Part shown: positions 35,291 to 44,917 of the stretch, piece by piece
Position numbering within the stretch: position 1 is the stretch's first letter
Layout of the letters: every line of letters starts with the position of its first letter
Source of the DNA: an uncultured Peptoniphilus sp.
GTDB taxonomy: Bacteria > Bacillota > Clostridia > Tissierellales > Peptoniphilaceae
Length of the DNA: 64,000 bases
Direction of reading: 5' to 3'
NCBI RefSeq assembly: GCF_943913915.1
Contig: NZ_CALUAA010000001.1
Span: forward strand, 62,001-126,000
Translations under genes and position numbers: made by a program
The notes under the pieces: model-generated
What the model was told of the DNA's origin: nothing
What the model saw: the letters and a program-made list of their open reading frames with translations, nothing else
The model's database searches: none

Positions 35291-37252
35291 ATGCAAGGAA
35301 TGATTTTAGCCGACAGATATGAATGTATAAAACGCATCGGCACCGGCGGCATGGGGGATGTTTATAAAGCCCACGATCGCCGTTTGGATCGTATCGTCGC
35401 AATAAAAGTCTTAAAAAGCGAATACAATGAAGATGATAATTTCATACGAAAGTTCAGAAGGGAATCTCTGGCAGCTGCGAGTATCTCTCACCCCAATATC
35501 GTCAGTATTTACGATGTGGGCATGGAAACCATCGCTGATGAGGATGTCTATTACATCGTTATGGAATACATCGATGGAAAGACCTTAAAAGAACTTATTC
35601 GAGAGGAAGGTGTCCTCAGCCAAAATCAGGCACTGAATTATTTAATTCAAATCGCAGAAGCCCTTAAAATCGCGCACAATAAAAACATCATTCACCGAGA
35701 TATTAAATCTCAAAATATTATGGTGACGCGAGACAATCGCGTGAAGGTGACGGATTTCGGCATTGCCCGCATGGCGGGAAATGCTACCATGACCGTAACG
35801 AATGCTGTTATGGGAAGTGTCCACTACTTCTCTCCGGAGCAGGCGAGGGGACAAAAGGTAGACGCTCGAAGTGATATATATTCCATGGGCATCGTGCTTT
35901 ATGAAATGCTCACAGGAGACGTTCCCTTCGATTCGGAAAATCCCATCACTGTGGCGCTAATGCATGTGCAAAATGAAATGCCTATGCCGTCTGAGAAAAA
36001 TCCGAGAGTCAGTCCCGAAGTGGATATGGTCTTTAAACATATGACGGAGAAAAAGCCCGGAGATCGGTATGACAATGTCAGCTTAATTATCGATGATGTA
36101 AAGACCATTTTACTCGGTAAAGTCTACGGCGATCATGGCCATACGGATACACGAACCACTGTTGTGATTCCTCCGAGAACCCATGGGGCCGAACGGCATA
36201 CCTCCCACGGTATGACAGCACCGATTAATACTGCGGAGAAGACGTCACCGAAAAAATCGAAGAAGAAAAAATCGAATCCTGTAGCGACAATCGGCGGGGT
36301 AGTACTGGCCCTTCTCGTTCTCTTCGCCTTGGCTTTCGGTGGAGCGAAGATTAAGAATATTCTAAACGGTAACGCCGAGAAAGATATTGTAGAAATGGTG
36401 GACTTTATCGGTAAAGATGTTTCCGATGCAAAGGACTTTGCAGGAAGCCATGAATTAAAACTGGAAATCAACGAGAAAGAATCCGATGAGGGAGTTTTAC
36501 CAGGTACAATTCTTTCACAATCAGTTGAGCCCGGTGAGGTTTTGAAACGAGGAGATCAGTTCTCGGTAGTCATTGCGAAGGAAAAGGAAACGGTCAAAGT
36601 TCCTGACTTGGAAAATATGACGATCTCAGAAGCTCAGTCGGTCCTTAAATCTTTGGGGCTCAATCTCATCGTCGATAAAACGGAATACGATGACGATGTG
36701 CCGGCCGACCGAATTATCAGACAAAAGCCGAGATCCGAGGAATCCGTCTCAAAAGGAGAGGACGTTCACGTCGTCATGAGCAAAGGGCAAGACAGTAAAA
36801 TGGGTGTTGTGCCCAATTTACGAGGCGTTACTATCGAAAAGGCGCGAGCTCTGTTAAAACAACAAGGTTTAAAACTCGGCAATATAGACGAGCGTGAAGA
36901 TATTTCCGTAGGACCCGGAGAAGTGATTTGGCAACAATACAATAGCGGAAACCAAATTAAACAAGGTGAAACCGTAGATATTATTGTGAGTAAACGAGCT
37001 TCCCGCGAGAATGAAGAAGAACAAAATTCAAACGAACAGTCTGTTTCTCAAAAAAATATCTCTTATAATATTCCGGACGACGGCAATGAACACAACGTTC
37101 AGGTGATTCTTGAATCCGGCGGCAGAGAAAAAATTGTAAGCGAGGAATCTGTGAACGGTGGTTCCTCAGTAAACTATCCGGTGCAGGGGCGCTCCGGCGA
37201 TAAAGTAACCCTAAGTGTCGACGGCAGTGTCGTAAAATCGGTGAGCTTTTAA
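35291..37252 (+). CDS. prkC: PASTA-domain Ser/Thr protein kinase (PrkC/PknB)
   Basis: A membrane kinase that senses peptidoglycan fragments and controls wall growth and division. Kinase domain residues about 9-275: glycine loop GTGGMGDVYKA, VAIKVLK, catalytic HRDIKSQN, DFGIARM and a TxTxT-like activation loop. One TM helix is at about 333-352. Three PASTA repeats follow, then a beta-rich C-terminal domain of about 65 residues, like the Ig-like end of B. subtilis PrkC. The start at 35291 has AGGTGA upstream; an earlier in-frame ATG at 35264 lies inside stp. Confidence 0.96.
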   Translation: MQGMILADRYECIKRIGTGGMGDVYKAHDRRLDRIVAIKVLKSEYNEDDNFIRKFRRESLAAASISHPNIVSIYDVGMETIADEDVYYIVMEYIDGKTLKELIREEGVLSQNQALNYLIQIAEALKIAHNKNIIHRDIKSQNIMVTRDNRVKVTDFGIARMAGNATMTVTNAVMGSVHYFSPEQARGQKVDARSDIYSMGIVLYEMLTGDVPFDSENPITVALMHVQNEMPMPSEKNPRVSPEVDMVFKHMTEKKPGDRYDNVSLIIDDVKTILLGKVYGDHGHTDTRTTVVIPPRTHGAERHTSHGMTAPINTAEKTSPKKSKKKKSNPVATIGGVVLALLVLFALAFGGAKIKNILNGNAEKDIVEMVDFIGKDVSDAKDFAGSHELKLEINEKESDEGVLPGTILSQSVEPGEVLKRGDQFSVVIAKEKETVKVPDLENMTISEAQSVLKSLGLNLIVDKTEYDDDVPADRIIRQKPRSEESVSKGEDVHVVMSKGQDSKMGVVPNLRGVTIEKARALLKQQGLKLGNIDEREDISVGPGEVIWQQYNSGNQIKQGETVDIIVSKRASRENEEEQNSNEQSVSQKNISYNIPDDGNEHNVQVILESGGREKIVSEESVNGGSSVNYPVQGRSGDKVTLSVDGSVVKSVSF

Positions 37253-38136
37253 TGAGAATTAAAGGTAGAATAACAAAGCTTCTCGGCGGCTATTACTATG
37301 TTGCAGGTGAAGATGGTGAATATTACGAAACACGGGCTCGTGGCATCTTACGGCATGTAGGGCAAAAACCTGTAGTAGGGGATTATGTAGAAATTACGGT
37401 AGACGAGGCTCATCAGCTTCATTCGGTAGAAAAAATTTTAGAGCGGACCAATAGTATCTTGCGTCCGCCCATAGCCAATGTGGATCAGATTTTTCTCTTC
37501 ATCCCCACTGCAAATCCCAAATATAATCTACTTCTTATCGATAAGATGCTCGCATATTACGAGTCAAAACATGTGGAGGTCGTGCCTATCATATCGAAAT
37601 GCGATATGGATCCTGAGGAAGCTTTGAAGCTTACAGCGCTTTATGAATCTGCAGTTTACAAGGTCTATCGTCTGTCGGCATATGAACGGGAGACTGTGGA
37701 GTCTGTAAAAAAATTATTGCCCGGAAAGACGACGGCTCTAAGCGGCGTCTCCGGCTCGGGCAAGTCAACCTTTTTAAATAATGTATTGGGATTAAATCTG
37801 GAGACGGGATCGGTAAGCGAAAAGACCAACCGCGGTAAGCATACGACCCGCCATACGGAAATCTTTAAAGGGGAAGGGGGTATGTATCTTTTTGATACAC
37901 CCGGCTTTTCCAGTATGGATCTTTCGGAAATCGAGTCCGGGGAACTGGATAAGTATTTCAGAGATTTTCATGATTATTTAGGTCAATGTAAATTTCATGA
38001 TTGCAGCCACCGAAAAGAGCCCGGTTGCAGAATATTAAAAGCTTACACAGACGGTGATATTAAGCCGTCTCGCTATGAGAATTATTTGAAAATTTATGAA
38101 GAGTTATCAGAAAAGGAGAATTCTAAATGGCGCTAG
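37252..38136 (+). CDS. rsgA: Ribosome small-subunit biogenesis GTPase RsgA
   Basis: A circularly permuted GTPase that checks late 30S assembly. An N-terminal OB-fold (residues 1-65) precedes the permuted G motifs: G4 SKCD comes before G1 SGVSGSGKSTF and G3 DTPGFSS. The C-terminal zinc site is CKFHDCSHRKEPGC. Length 294 aa is normal. It shares one base with prkC and overlaps rpe by ten bases. Confidence 0.97.
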   Translation: MRIKGRITKLLGGYYYVAGEDGEYYETRARGILRHVGQKPVVGDYVEITVDEAHQLHSVEKILERTNSILRPPIANVDQIFLFIPTANPKYNLLLIDKMLAYYESKHVEVVPIISKCDMDPEEALKLTALYESAVYKVYRLSAYERETVESVKKLLPGKTTALSGVSGSGKSTFLNNVLGLNLETGSVSEKTNRGKHTTRHTEIFKGEGGMYLFDTPGFSSMDLSEIESGELDKYFRDFHDYLGQCKFHDCSHRKEPGCRILKAYTDGDIKPSRYENYLKIYEELSEKENSKWR

Positions 38137-38768
38137 TTGCTCCTTCTATTTTATCCGCTGATTTTTCGAAACTGGGGGAAGAAATTAAACGATTGGACAG
38201 GGAAAAGGTTGATTTTATTCACGTGGATGTAATGGACGGACATTACGTTCCGAATCTTACGTTCGGTCCGCCGGTGATCAAATCCATTCGTCCCTATACG
38301 GATATTCCCTTTGACGTGCACCTAATGATTGAGAACCCTGAGCGCAGCTTAGAAGATTATATCGACGCCGGCGCCGATCGTATTACGTGCCATTTGGATG
38401 CAACGAGACATTTGGAGCGATTTATTCAAAGAGTAAAATCTGCCGGATTAAAGGCGGGAGTAAGCCTTTGTCCTCATGAATCTCCGGAAGCTTTACGCTA
38501 TTTGCTCGATGATTTGGATCTCGTACTTTTAATGAGTGTCAATCCCGGTTTCGGCGGCCAATCCTTTATTGAATCTACCGTTCAAAAGGCAAGAGATCTT
38601 CGAGAGCTTTTAGAAGGTCGAGACTGTGAAATCATGGTAGACGGCGGCATCAATTTAGAAACCGGCAAAAAAATGGTAGACGCCGCTTGCGACAGCTTAG
38701 TGGCAGGTTCTTTTATTTTTAAACATGAGAACCCTTCAGAAGCTATTCGAGGGTTAAGAAGTTTATGA
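38127..38768 (+). CDS. rpe: Ribulose-phosphate 3-epimerase
   Basis: Interconverts ribulose-5-P and xylulose-5-P in the pentose phosphate pathway. Classical TIM-barrel motifs: PSILSADF (residues 6-13), HVDVMDGHYVPNLTFGP, DVHLMIENPE, MSVNPGFGGQSF and MVDGGIN. Length 213 aa. AAGGAG lies before the ATG, inside rsgA. It overlaps thiN by four bases. Confidence 0.97.
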   Translation: MALVAPSILSADFSKLGEEIKRLDREKVDFIHVDVMDGHYVPNLTFGPPVIKSIRPYTDIPFDVHLMIENPERSLEDYIDAGADRITCHLDATRHLERFIQRVKSAGLKAGVSLCPHESPEALRYLLDDLDLVLLMSVNPGFGGQSFIESTVQKARDLRELLEGRDCEIMVDGGINLETGKKMVDAACDSLVAGSFIFKHENPSEAIRGLRSL

Positions 38769-39400
38769 AAAAAGGTCTGATCATAACCGGGGGCGAAAAA
38801 CCTTCTAAGGAATTGCTTCTCAGAGAAATTCAGTGGGCCGACGGCATTATATGCGCCGACAGCGGATTCGACGCCGTGGAAGACTATCGAGAGAAGATTA
38901 TCCTCATCATCGGCGACTTCGACAGTACCCACCGCAGGAACGCTATAGAAAAATCGAACATTTCCGTAGAAGTTCTCACTCCTATGAAAGATGAGACTGA
39001 TACGGAGATGGCTTTTTTACGGATGCTTGAGCATGGACCTGAGGAAATTCATTTACTCGGAGGCGTGGGAAGTCGTTGGGATCACAGTATTGCGACAATC
39101 CTTTCTCTGGAAGCCTATTTGGATCGGTGCGAGAAGATCACCATGATCGACGAACACAACGAGCTTCAAATGGTAGGGCCGGGAACCTACCCGGTAGAGA
39201 AAGGTGATTATCACTATTTCAGTGTAATCCCCATCAGTGATTTCGTCGTGTTCTCAACTCACGGCTTAAAATATGAAGTAAGCGAACTGGAATTGCTACG
39301 TAAAAAGACGCGAGGCGTAAGTAACGAAATTATAAGAGAGGATGCGTCCGTAACTATTCACGAAGGAACCGCTTTGTTTATAAAATCAAAAGATGCATAA
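38765..39400 (+). CDS. thiN: Thiamine pyrophosphokinase
   Basis: Makes thiamine diphosphate from thiamine and ATP. The family motifs are ICADSGFDAV (about residues 30-39), IGDFDS, KDETDTEMAF and LLGGVGSRWDHS. Length 211 aa is normal. It ends the priA-to-thiN operon at a strong terminator. In sporulating Bacillus spoVM lies between this gene and rpmB; it is not found here. Confidence 0.94.
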   Translation: MKKGLIITGGEKPSKELLLREIQWADGIICADSGFDAVEDYREKIILIIGDFDSTHRRNAIEKSNISVEVLTPMKDETDTEMAFLRMLEHGPEEIHLLGGVGSRWDHSIATILSLEAYLDRCEKITMIDEHNELQMVGPGTYPVEKGDYHYFSVIPISDFVVFSTHGLKYEVSELELLRKKTRGVSNEIIREDASVTIHEGTALFIKSKDA

Positions 39401-39401
39401 G

Positions 39402-39439
39402 AAAAAAGCCTTTGGTCATGAACGGCCAAAGGCTTTTTT
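39402..39439. terminator. Bidirectional terminator between thiN and the hydroxyacid dehydrogenase
   Basis: Fourteen-base-pair stem (39402-39415 with 39426-39439) with A and T tracts on both ends, serving two convergent genes. Confidence 0.92.
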
Positions 39440-39457
39440 AGTAAAGGGATATTTAAA

Positions 39458-40405
39458 TTAATTAACTTGATTGCGGGGTTTAATACCTTTTTGGAAATCT
39501 TCTAAATTATCGACACAGGCATTTCCCATTTCCAGTCGCGCTTCTACAGTTGCATTACCCAAATGGGGAGCGAGAGTTACATTGGAAAGTTTGAGCAAAT
39601 CTTCAGTGACTTTAGGCTCAAATTCATAAACGTCCAGTGCAGCACCTGCAATATCACCGCGTTTTAAAGCATCGGCTAAGGCCTGTTCGTCAATTAGAGG
39701 ACCTCTCGCCGCATTAATAAAGGTTGCCGTCGGCTTCATCGACTTAAAGGCCTCTTCACCAAATAAGTGATGCAGCTCGGGCACGAAAGCCGAATGTAAG
39801 CTGATAAAATCAGAGTCTTTTAAAAGCTCATCGAATGATACGTAGCGTGCTCCCAAAGATTCAATATCATCTTTTCTATTTCTAGAATGGTAAATAACAT
39901 TCATATCAAAGGCTAGAGCGCGTTTGGCCAGATTTTTTCCGATATTTCCCATGCCGAAGATACCAAGCGTCTTGTCTTTTAACTGCTGACCGAGGAAATA
40001 AGTGGGACGCCATCCTTTAAAACAGCCATCACGTAAATCTTTATCGCCATTAACAAGCTTACGAGCTTGAGCGAGCATGAGAGCGAAGGTAAGTTCTGCG
40101 GTGGATACGGCAGAAGAGGGGGCCGGTGCATTGCAGACGATAATTCCCTTTTTCCGAGCGTAGTCGATGTCGATATTATCATAGCCTGCGCCATAGTTAA
40201 GAATGATCTTTAAATCGGAAGCACTGTCGATGACGGTGGCATCAATTTTATCCGACAGGGGACAAATAAGAGCATCGGCTCCTTTTAATCTCTCGATAAG
40301 TTCATCTTTTCCTAGAGGTTCATTGCTGTCGTTGTAATCGTAATCCACCTCCGATAATCTTTCGATAATCTCATCGGGTACTCTGCTTGAAATAAAAAGT
40401 TTCAT
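39458..40405 (-). CDS. D-2-hydroxyacid dehydrogenase, NAD(P)-dependent
   Basis: A 315 aa oxidoreductase of the D-isomer-specific 2-hydroxyacid dehydrogenase family. The Rossmann motif is GIFGMGNIGKNLAKRA (about residues 148-163). The catalytic triad is Arg in FINAARGPLID, Glu in YEFEP and His in LAPHLGNAT. It most resembles glyoxylate/hydroxypyruvate reductase-like members, but the substrate cannot be fixed. It sits on the - strand between rpmB and thiN with AGAGGAG as SD and no clear promoter, so it may depend on read-through from rpmB. Confidence 0.88.
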   Translation of the reverse strand: MKLFISSRVPDEIIERLSEVDYDYNDSNEPLGKDELIERLKGADALICPLSDKIDATVIDSASDLKIILNYGAGYDNIDIDYARKKGIIVCNAPAPSSAVSTAELTFALMLAQARKLVNGDKDLRDGCFKGWRPTYFLGQQLKDKTLGIFGMGNIGKNLAKRALAFDMNVIYHSRNRKDDIESLGARYVSFDELLKDSDFISLHSAFVPELHHLFGEEAFKSMKPTATFINAARGPLIDEQALADALKRGDIAGAALDVYEFEPKVTEDLLKLSNVTLAPHLGNATVEARLEMGNACVDNLEDFQKGIKPRNQVN

Positions 40406-40424
40406 AGTCTCTCCTCTGAAATAA

Positions 40425-40455
40425 AATAAAAAAAGCCGATTCCCTGGAATCGACT
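40425..40455 (-). terminator. Intrinsic terminator after rpmB
   Basis: On the - strand a ten-position stem (40455-40446 with 40443-40434, one wobble) is followed by a T-rich tract at 40433-40425. It separates rpmB from the downstream dehydrogenase gene. Confidence 0.8.
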
Positions 40456-40460
40456 CATTA

Positions 40461-40652
40461 TTAAAGTGCGCGTTCTACCTTACCGGATCTAAGGCAACGT
40501 GTGCAGACATAAATTCTTTTGTTGGAACCATTGACAACGGCGCGAACACGTTGAAGGTTCGGGGCCCACGCTCTGTTTCCCCTTTTATGGGAGAAGGAAA
40601 CTGTGTTACCAAATTGTTTTTGCTTTCCGCAAATTTCGCATCTTTTAGCCAT
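40461..40652 (-). CDS. rpmB: Large ribosomal subunit protein bL28
   Basis: A 63 aa ribosomal protein. MAKRCEICGKQ with the first Cys pair and YVCTRCLRSGKVER with the second pair form the zinc-binding (C+) type of L28; SHKRGNRAWAPNLQRVR is the family core. The start at 40652 is preceded by GGAGGTG. The reading frame extends 22 codons further upstream, but those bases include the promoter, so the longer form is not real. Confidence 0.96.
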   Translation of the reverse strand: MAKRCEICGKQKQFGNTVSFSHKRGNRAWAPNLQRVRAVVNGSNKRIYVCTRCLRSGKVERAL

Positions 40653-40689
40653 ATTTACACCTCCTCCGACTCTTTTTCTGACTTCTCGT

Positions 40690-40718
40690 ATTTTACCATA
40701 GTCAAAATCAAAATGCAA
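40690..40718 (-). promoter_or_regulatory. Sigma-A promoter of rpmB
   Basis: On the - strand: TTGCAT (40718-40713), 17-base spacer, TAAAAT (40695-40690) with a TGG just before it, an extended -10. Confidence 0.75.
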
Positions 40719-40749
40719 TTATTGAAATATGTTTTCTTAAACTTATCTG

Positions 40750-40758
40750 TGATATAAT
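40750..40758 (+). promoter_or_regulatory. Extended -10 promoter of the asp23-fakA genes
   Basis: TGA followed by a perfect TATAAT (40753-40758). No good -35 is seen. It is divergent from the rpmB promoter and about 36 bases before the asp23 start. Confidence 0.65.
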
Positions 40759-40794
40759 GGGGTAAACTCCGCAATCTGGAAAGGAGACTTACTA

Positions 40795-41148
40795 ATGGAA
40801 GTTACGATCCCTACAAGCAAGGGCAATATTACAATAGATAATCAAGTGATCGCAACCATTGCCGGCGTATCGGCTATGGAAAGTTACGGTGTCGTAGGTA
40901 TGGCATCTAAAAATGCCGCCGACGGTATTTTTCAATTATTAAAGTTTGAAAATTTAACTCGCGGTATTGAAGTAAATACCGAAAACGAACGAGTTCTCAT
41001 TAGTTTACACGTTATTATCGAATTTGGAATTCGAATTTCCACTGTCGGCCAGAATATTATCGATCGCGTTCGATTTAATGTGGAATCCTTAACGGATCTT
41101 GATGTAGATGATATCGAGGTGCTCGTCGAAGGTATACGGATGAACTAG
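40795..41148 (+). CDS. yloU: Asp23/Gls24 family envelope stress protein (YloU-like)
   Basis: A 117 aa member of the Asp23/Gls24 family. The core NQVIATIAGVSAMESYGVVGMAS (about residues 16-38) and the C-terminal VRFNVESLTDLDVDDIEVLVEGIR are typical. These proteins are abundant and linked to the membrane and cell envelope stress, but have no known enzymatic role. AAGGAGA is the SD. It is followed eight bases later by fakA, the usual yloU-yloV pair. Confidence 0.9.
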   Translation: MEVTIPTSKGNITIDNQVIATIAGVSAMESYGVVGMASKNAADGIFQLLKFENLTRGIEVNTENERVLISLHVIIEFGIRISTVGQNIIDRVRFNVESLTDLDVDDIEVLVEGIRMN

Positions 41149-41156
41149 GGGTAGCT

Positions 41157-42797
41157 ATGCAATTTATCACAACAGAAGATTTTATTGAAGCACTTTACAG
41201 TGCTTCGAATTATTTAGAACAAAATAAGACCAAGGTCAATGACTTAAATGTTTTTCCTGTACCCGACGGAGATACGGGAACAAACATGTCCATGACCATA
41301 AAAAGTGCTGTGGAGCAAGTCAAAGGAACATCTGCCACGGCAATCGATGATGTGGCCTCGGAGATGAGTCGCGGCGCTTTAATGGGTGCTCGGGGTAACA
41401 GCGGGGTTATTCTCTCTCAATTATTCCGCGGATTTGCCGAAGGTTTAAAAGGAAAAGAACAAATCGACAGTCAGTCCCTGGCCTACGCCATGAAAAAAGC
41501 TTCGGAAATGACTTATCTTGCGGTTATGAAGCCTACCGAAGGCACCATTTTAACAGTCGGTCGCGAAAGTGCAGAATTCGCCATGAAAAACGCGAAGAAA
41601 TATAAGGATGTACTCGATTTTGCAGAAGCGGTTATTGCGCGAGCCAACGAATCTTTGAACAACACGCCTAATCTTTTACCCGTATTAAAAGAAGCGGGGG
41701 TCGTGGATGCAGGTGGAAAAGGCCTTGTTACAATATTAGAAGGTGCTTTTATGGCCTTAAAAGGTGAGGCGGTAGGTTCTGTCGAAGAAGAAGCTGCCCC
41801 GTCTCAAAATACAGCGAGACGCTCTGAAATCTCCACCGACGATATTAAATTCGGCTATTGCACGGAATTCATCGTCACCACCGAATCCGATCATGTAGAG
41901 GATTTAAAGGCGAAGCTTGTAAAGCGTGGAGACAGTCTTCTCGTCGTCGGCGATGAGAAAATGATCAAAGTTCACGTGCACACCAACGATCCCGGTCTTG
42001 CCTTACAGAGCGGATTGGAATTTGGATTTCTTAAAGATATTAAGATCGATAATATGCGTATCCAACACTCGGAGCGTCTTTTCAGCGCCGATCAGGTGAA
42101 GGAAAAGCAAAATTTAGAGAAACAAAAAGATGAAGTTCTTAAGCCTTATGGTTTCGTATCCATCTGTGCTGGGGAGGGGATCGAGTCTATCTTTAAAGAG
42201 GTAGGCGTCGATTATCTCGTCACAGGCGGTCAAACCATGAACCCAAGTACGGAAGATATCTTAGCCGGCATCAATAAGGTAAATGCGGAACATGTCTTCG
42301 TCCTGCCGAATAACAGTAACATTTTCATGGCAGCCGAAGCGGCTGCAGATATAGCCGATAAGGATGTTACGGTTTTAAAGACCCGTTCTATTCCTGAGGG
42401 TATTACTGCCTGTATCCACTTTATGCCCGATCAATCCGTAGAAGAAAATACGGAGGCTATGATGGCGGCCGTAGAAGATCTTAAGACGGCGCAGGTAACA
42501 TACGCCGTACGCGACACAGAAATGGACGGCATCGACATTAAGAAGGGTGATTTTATCGGCCTATCTGAAAAGAAGATCGTGTCCAAAGGTCCGTCTATAG
42601 AAGAGACGACCATCGATGTGTTGAAGTATATGATCGACGACGACTCCAGTTTTATATCTCTATATGCCGGAAGTGATGTAGATGACGAGGGTATCGCATC
42701 GTTAGAATCGGCCCTGGATGAAGCATACCCGGATCTCGATTACGATGTGATGCGCGGTGATCAGCCGATTTATTACTATTTAATTTCAGTTGAGTAA
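41157..42797 (+). CDS. fakA: Fatty acid kinase catalytic subunit FakA (DAK2/DegV fold)
   Basis: Phosphorylates fatty acids presented by FakB so that PlsX/PlsY can use them. The N-terminal DhaL-like domain has NVFPVPDGDTGTNMS (about residues 30-44), with the Mg-nucleotide Asp residues, and SRGALMGARGNSGVILSQ. A middle domain (about 225-320) and a C-terminal DegV-like domain follow. Length 546 aa is normal. No DegV-type FakB gene lies nearby in this window. Confidence 0.93.
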   Translation: MQFITTEDFIEALYSASNYLEQNKTKVNDLNVFPVPDGDTGTNMSMTIKSAVEQVKGTSATAIDDVASEMSRGALMGARGNSGVILSQLFRGFAEGLKGKEQIDSQSLAYAMKKASEMTYLAVMKPTEGTILTVGRESAEFAMKNAKKYKDVLDFAEAVIARANESLNNTPNLLPVLKEAGVVDAGGKGLVTILEGAFMALKGEAVGSVEEEAAPSQNTARRSEISTDDIKFGYCTEFIVTTESDHVEDLKAKLVKRGDSLLVVGDEKMIKVHVHTNDPGLALQSGLEFGFLKDIKIDNMRIQHSERLFSADQVKEKQNLEKQKDEVLKPYGFVSICAGEGIESIFKEVGVDYLVTGGQTMNPSTEDILAGINKVNAEHVFVLPNNSNIFMAAEAAADIADKDVTVLKTRSIPEGITACIHFMPDQSVEENTEAMMAAVEDLKTAQVTYAVRDTEMDGIDIKKGDFIGLSEKKIVSKGPSIEETTIDVLKYMIDDDSSFISLYAGSDVDDEGIASLESALDEAYPDLDYDVMRGDQPIYYYLISVE

Positions 42798-42799
42798 GG

Positions 42800-42820
42800 G
42801 CAGGCGAAAGCCTGCTTTTT
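42800..42820 (+). terminator. Short hairpin terminator after fakA
   Basis: Six-base-pair GC-rich stem with a GAAA tetraloop (GCAGGC-GAAA-GCCTGC) and five T. With recG starting 14 bases later and no promoter visible, it is probably partial. Confidence 0.7.
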
Positions 42821-42833
42821 CATTGGAGGCACC

Positions 42834-44861
42834 ATGTTAGATGCTGATGTAAAAAATGTAGCGGGCGTTGGACCGAAGATTGCTGAGCGTCTGAAGCGGC
42901 TAGATATTATGACGGTGGAAGATTTAATTTACACCTTTCCTTATCGCTACGAAAATCGAACAGAGCTCGTAGATTTTGAACATGCTTCTTTTGAAGAGCC
43001 GAAGATGTACCGCGTTCGCATAATGGGAAAAGAAAAAGTTCGCTACTTAAAAAAGGGCCTAAAGATGCAGAACTTTAATATTAGCGACGGAAAATCCCAA
43101 GCGGAGCTTACTTTTTTTAATATGCCCTTTCTCGACAGGCAATTGCGAGTGGGCAATGATTATTATATTTACGGTAAGCCGAAATTCTTTAACAGAAGAT
43201 TACAGTTTACAGGTCCTAAACTCTTTACGGAAAAAGAGCGAAAAGAGGCCATGCGCATTTCGCCTATATATCCTTTAGTTGAAGGAATACAACAAGGACG
43301 TATGCAAAAATTGATTAGTGAAGCATTGGCAAGTTTCGAAATTCCTAAGATTATTCCGGACTATCTATTAAAACGCTACGGTTTGCTCTCCGAGGAAGTG
43401 GCGCTGAAAAGTATTCACGGACCAAAAACTATGGAGGAAGCTCTCTTGGCTCGTCAATCTCTGATTTTTTCGGAATTTTTATGCTTTCAACTTGCCTTAG
43501 GTCGCTTCGATGAAAAGCGCGGGGTCGAAGGTTTCTCTATGAAAGAAGATCGACTGAGCGACCATATTCTCAAAAACTTACCTTTCGAATTGACAGAAGG
43601 ACAAAGAGAGGCTTGGGAGGATATAAAAAGAGATATGGCATCAGGTGAACGTATGGAAAGGCTCGTACAAGGGGATGTAGGGAGTGGAAAGACTGTGATC
43701 GCCTTTCTCGCTATGGCTCGCTGTGTGGCTAGCGGCTATCAGGCCATGATGATGGCGCCTACGGAAATCCTCGCCAAACAACACTATCATGACGCCTTTG
43801 AGCGTTTTATGCCCCTTGGCGTAAAGGTAGAACTTTTAACGGGTTCCACAAAACTTGCCAAACATCGCGAAATAATCGAAAACTTCAACAACGGTTCCTG
43901 CGACATTTTAATCGGAACCCATAGTCTTTATAATGAAGATATACAATCCGATCACTTAGGGCTTACGATTACCGACGAACAGCATCGTTTCGGCGTCATG
44001 CAGAGAGAGGCACTTCAGGAAAAACAATCGAAAAGCGACCGGCTGATTATGACGGCGACTCCTATACCGAGAAGCCTCGGCATCGTCATGTATGGAAACA
44101 CTTCGATTTCGTCAATACGAACCATGCCGAAAGGTCGAAAAGCGGTGGAAACTACGGTGATTGGTGACGAGGCTCTTGAAAAAGCGTATGGTTTTATAGA
44201 ATCTTATTTGAAAAGCGGTCAACAAGTTTACATCGTATGTCCTCTTATCGAAGAGAATCCAGAGCTTTCCCTGCACGCTGCCGAATCGGTTTACCGTTAT
44301 TTTTCAACAGAGCGCTTTAAAAATTATAGCGTCGGGCTTCTTCACGGGCAGCAGTCTCCCGATGAAAAGAACGAAGTAATGGAGGCATTCGAATCGAATC
44401 GTCATCAGATTCTGGTTTCTACAACCGTCATCGAAGTGGGCGTCAATGTGATAAATGCCAATTTACTCTTCGTCTACGATGCCGATCGTTTCGGCCTTGC
44501 CACACTTCACCAATTGCGAGGGCGTGTAGGTCGGGGCGATAGTCAGGCTTACTGCATTTTGCACTCGGCGAATCAGTCAACAAAAACGCAACAGCGTCTC
44601 GGAATTATGGCGGCATCCAACGACGGGTTCTATATTGCGGAGGAAGATATGAAACTTAGGGGAGGCGGTGATTTCTTCGGCACTCGCCAATCGGGAATGG
44701 TGAGCTTTCGGATAGGGGATCTATTTGAAAATATGGATATTATGCGCTATGCAAAAATCGAGGCAGACGCCATTTTAAAGGGCGGTCATTTAAACGATGA
44801 AGAAGAGCCGGATCTGTTAAAGGGAGTCTTAGCTTACGAAAAGCGAACGTTGGGTATTTAA
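42834..44861 (+). CDS. recG: ATP-dependent DNA helicase RecG
   Basis: Remodels stalled forks and Holliday junctions. The N-terminal wedge OB domain (about residues 55-150) is followed by helicase motifs: Walker A LVQGDVGSGKTVIA, motif II TDEQHRFGV, motif III MTATPIPRSL, and motif VI QLRGRVGRGDSQ. Length 675 aa is normal. The N-terminal helix-hairpin-helix-like VAGVGPKIAERLKRL is typical of the family. Confidence 0.97.
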   Translation: MLDADVKNVAGVGPKIAERLKRLDIMTVEDLIYTFPYRYENRTELVDFEHASFEEPKMYRVRIMGKEKVRYLKKGLKMQNFNISDGKSQAELTFFNMPFLDRQLRVGNDYYIYGKPKFFNRRLQFTGPKLFTEKERKEAMRISPIYPLVEGIQQGRMQKLISEALASFEIPKIIPDYLLKRYGLLSEEVALKSIHGPKTMEEALLARQSLIFSEFLCFQLALGRFDEKRGVEGFSMKEDRLSDHILKNLPFELTEGQREAWEDIKRDMASGERMERLVQGDVGSGKTVIAFLAMARCVASGYQAMMMAPTEILAKQHYHDAFERFMPLGVKVELLTGSTKLAKHREIIENFNNGSCDILIGTHSLYNEDIQSDHLGLTITDEQHRFGVMQREALQEKQSKSDRLIMTATPIPRSLGIVMYGNTSISSIRTMPKGRKAVETTVIGDEALEKAYGFIESYLKSGQQVYIVCPLIEENPELSLHAAESVYRYFSTERFKNYSVGLLHGQQSPDEKNEVMEAFESNRHQILVSTTVIEVGVNVINANLLFVYDADRFGLATLHQLRGRVGRGDSQAYCILHSANQSTKTQQRLGIMAASNDGFYIAEEDMKLRGGGDFFGTRQSGMVSFRIGDLFENMDIMRYAKIEADAILKGGHLNDEEEPDLLKGVLAYEKRTLGI

Positions 44862-44873
44862 TGTCGTGATAAA

Positions 44874-44902
44874 TTGTCAACGATAAGGGAATATGCTAGA
44901 AT
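44874..44902 (+). promoter_or_regulatory. Sigma-A promoter of rsmD-coaD
   Basis: TTGTCA (44874-44879), 17-base spacer, TAGAAT (44897-44902) with TGC immediately before it (extended -10). The rsmD ATG is 16 bases downstream with AGGGAGG as SD. Confidence 0.75.
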
Positions 44903-44917
44903 TTAAGGGAGGATATT

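Noticed and set aside
40653..40718. N-terminal extension of bL28 by 22 codons
   Set aside because: The region contains the rpmB promoter, and MAKRCEICGK is the normal L28 start with GGAGGTG upstream.
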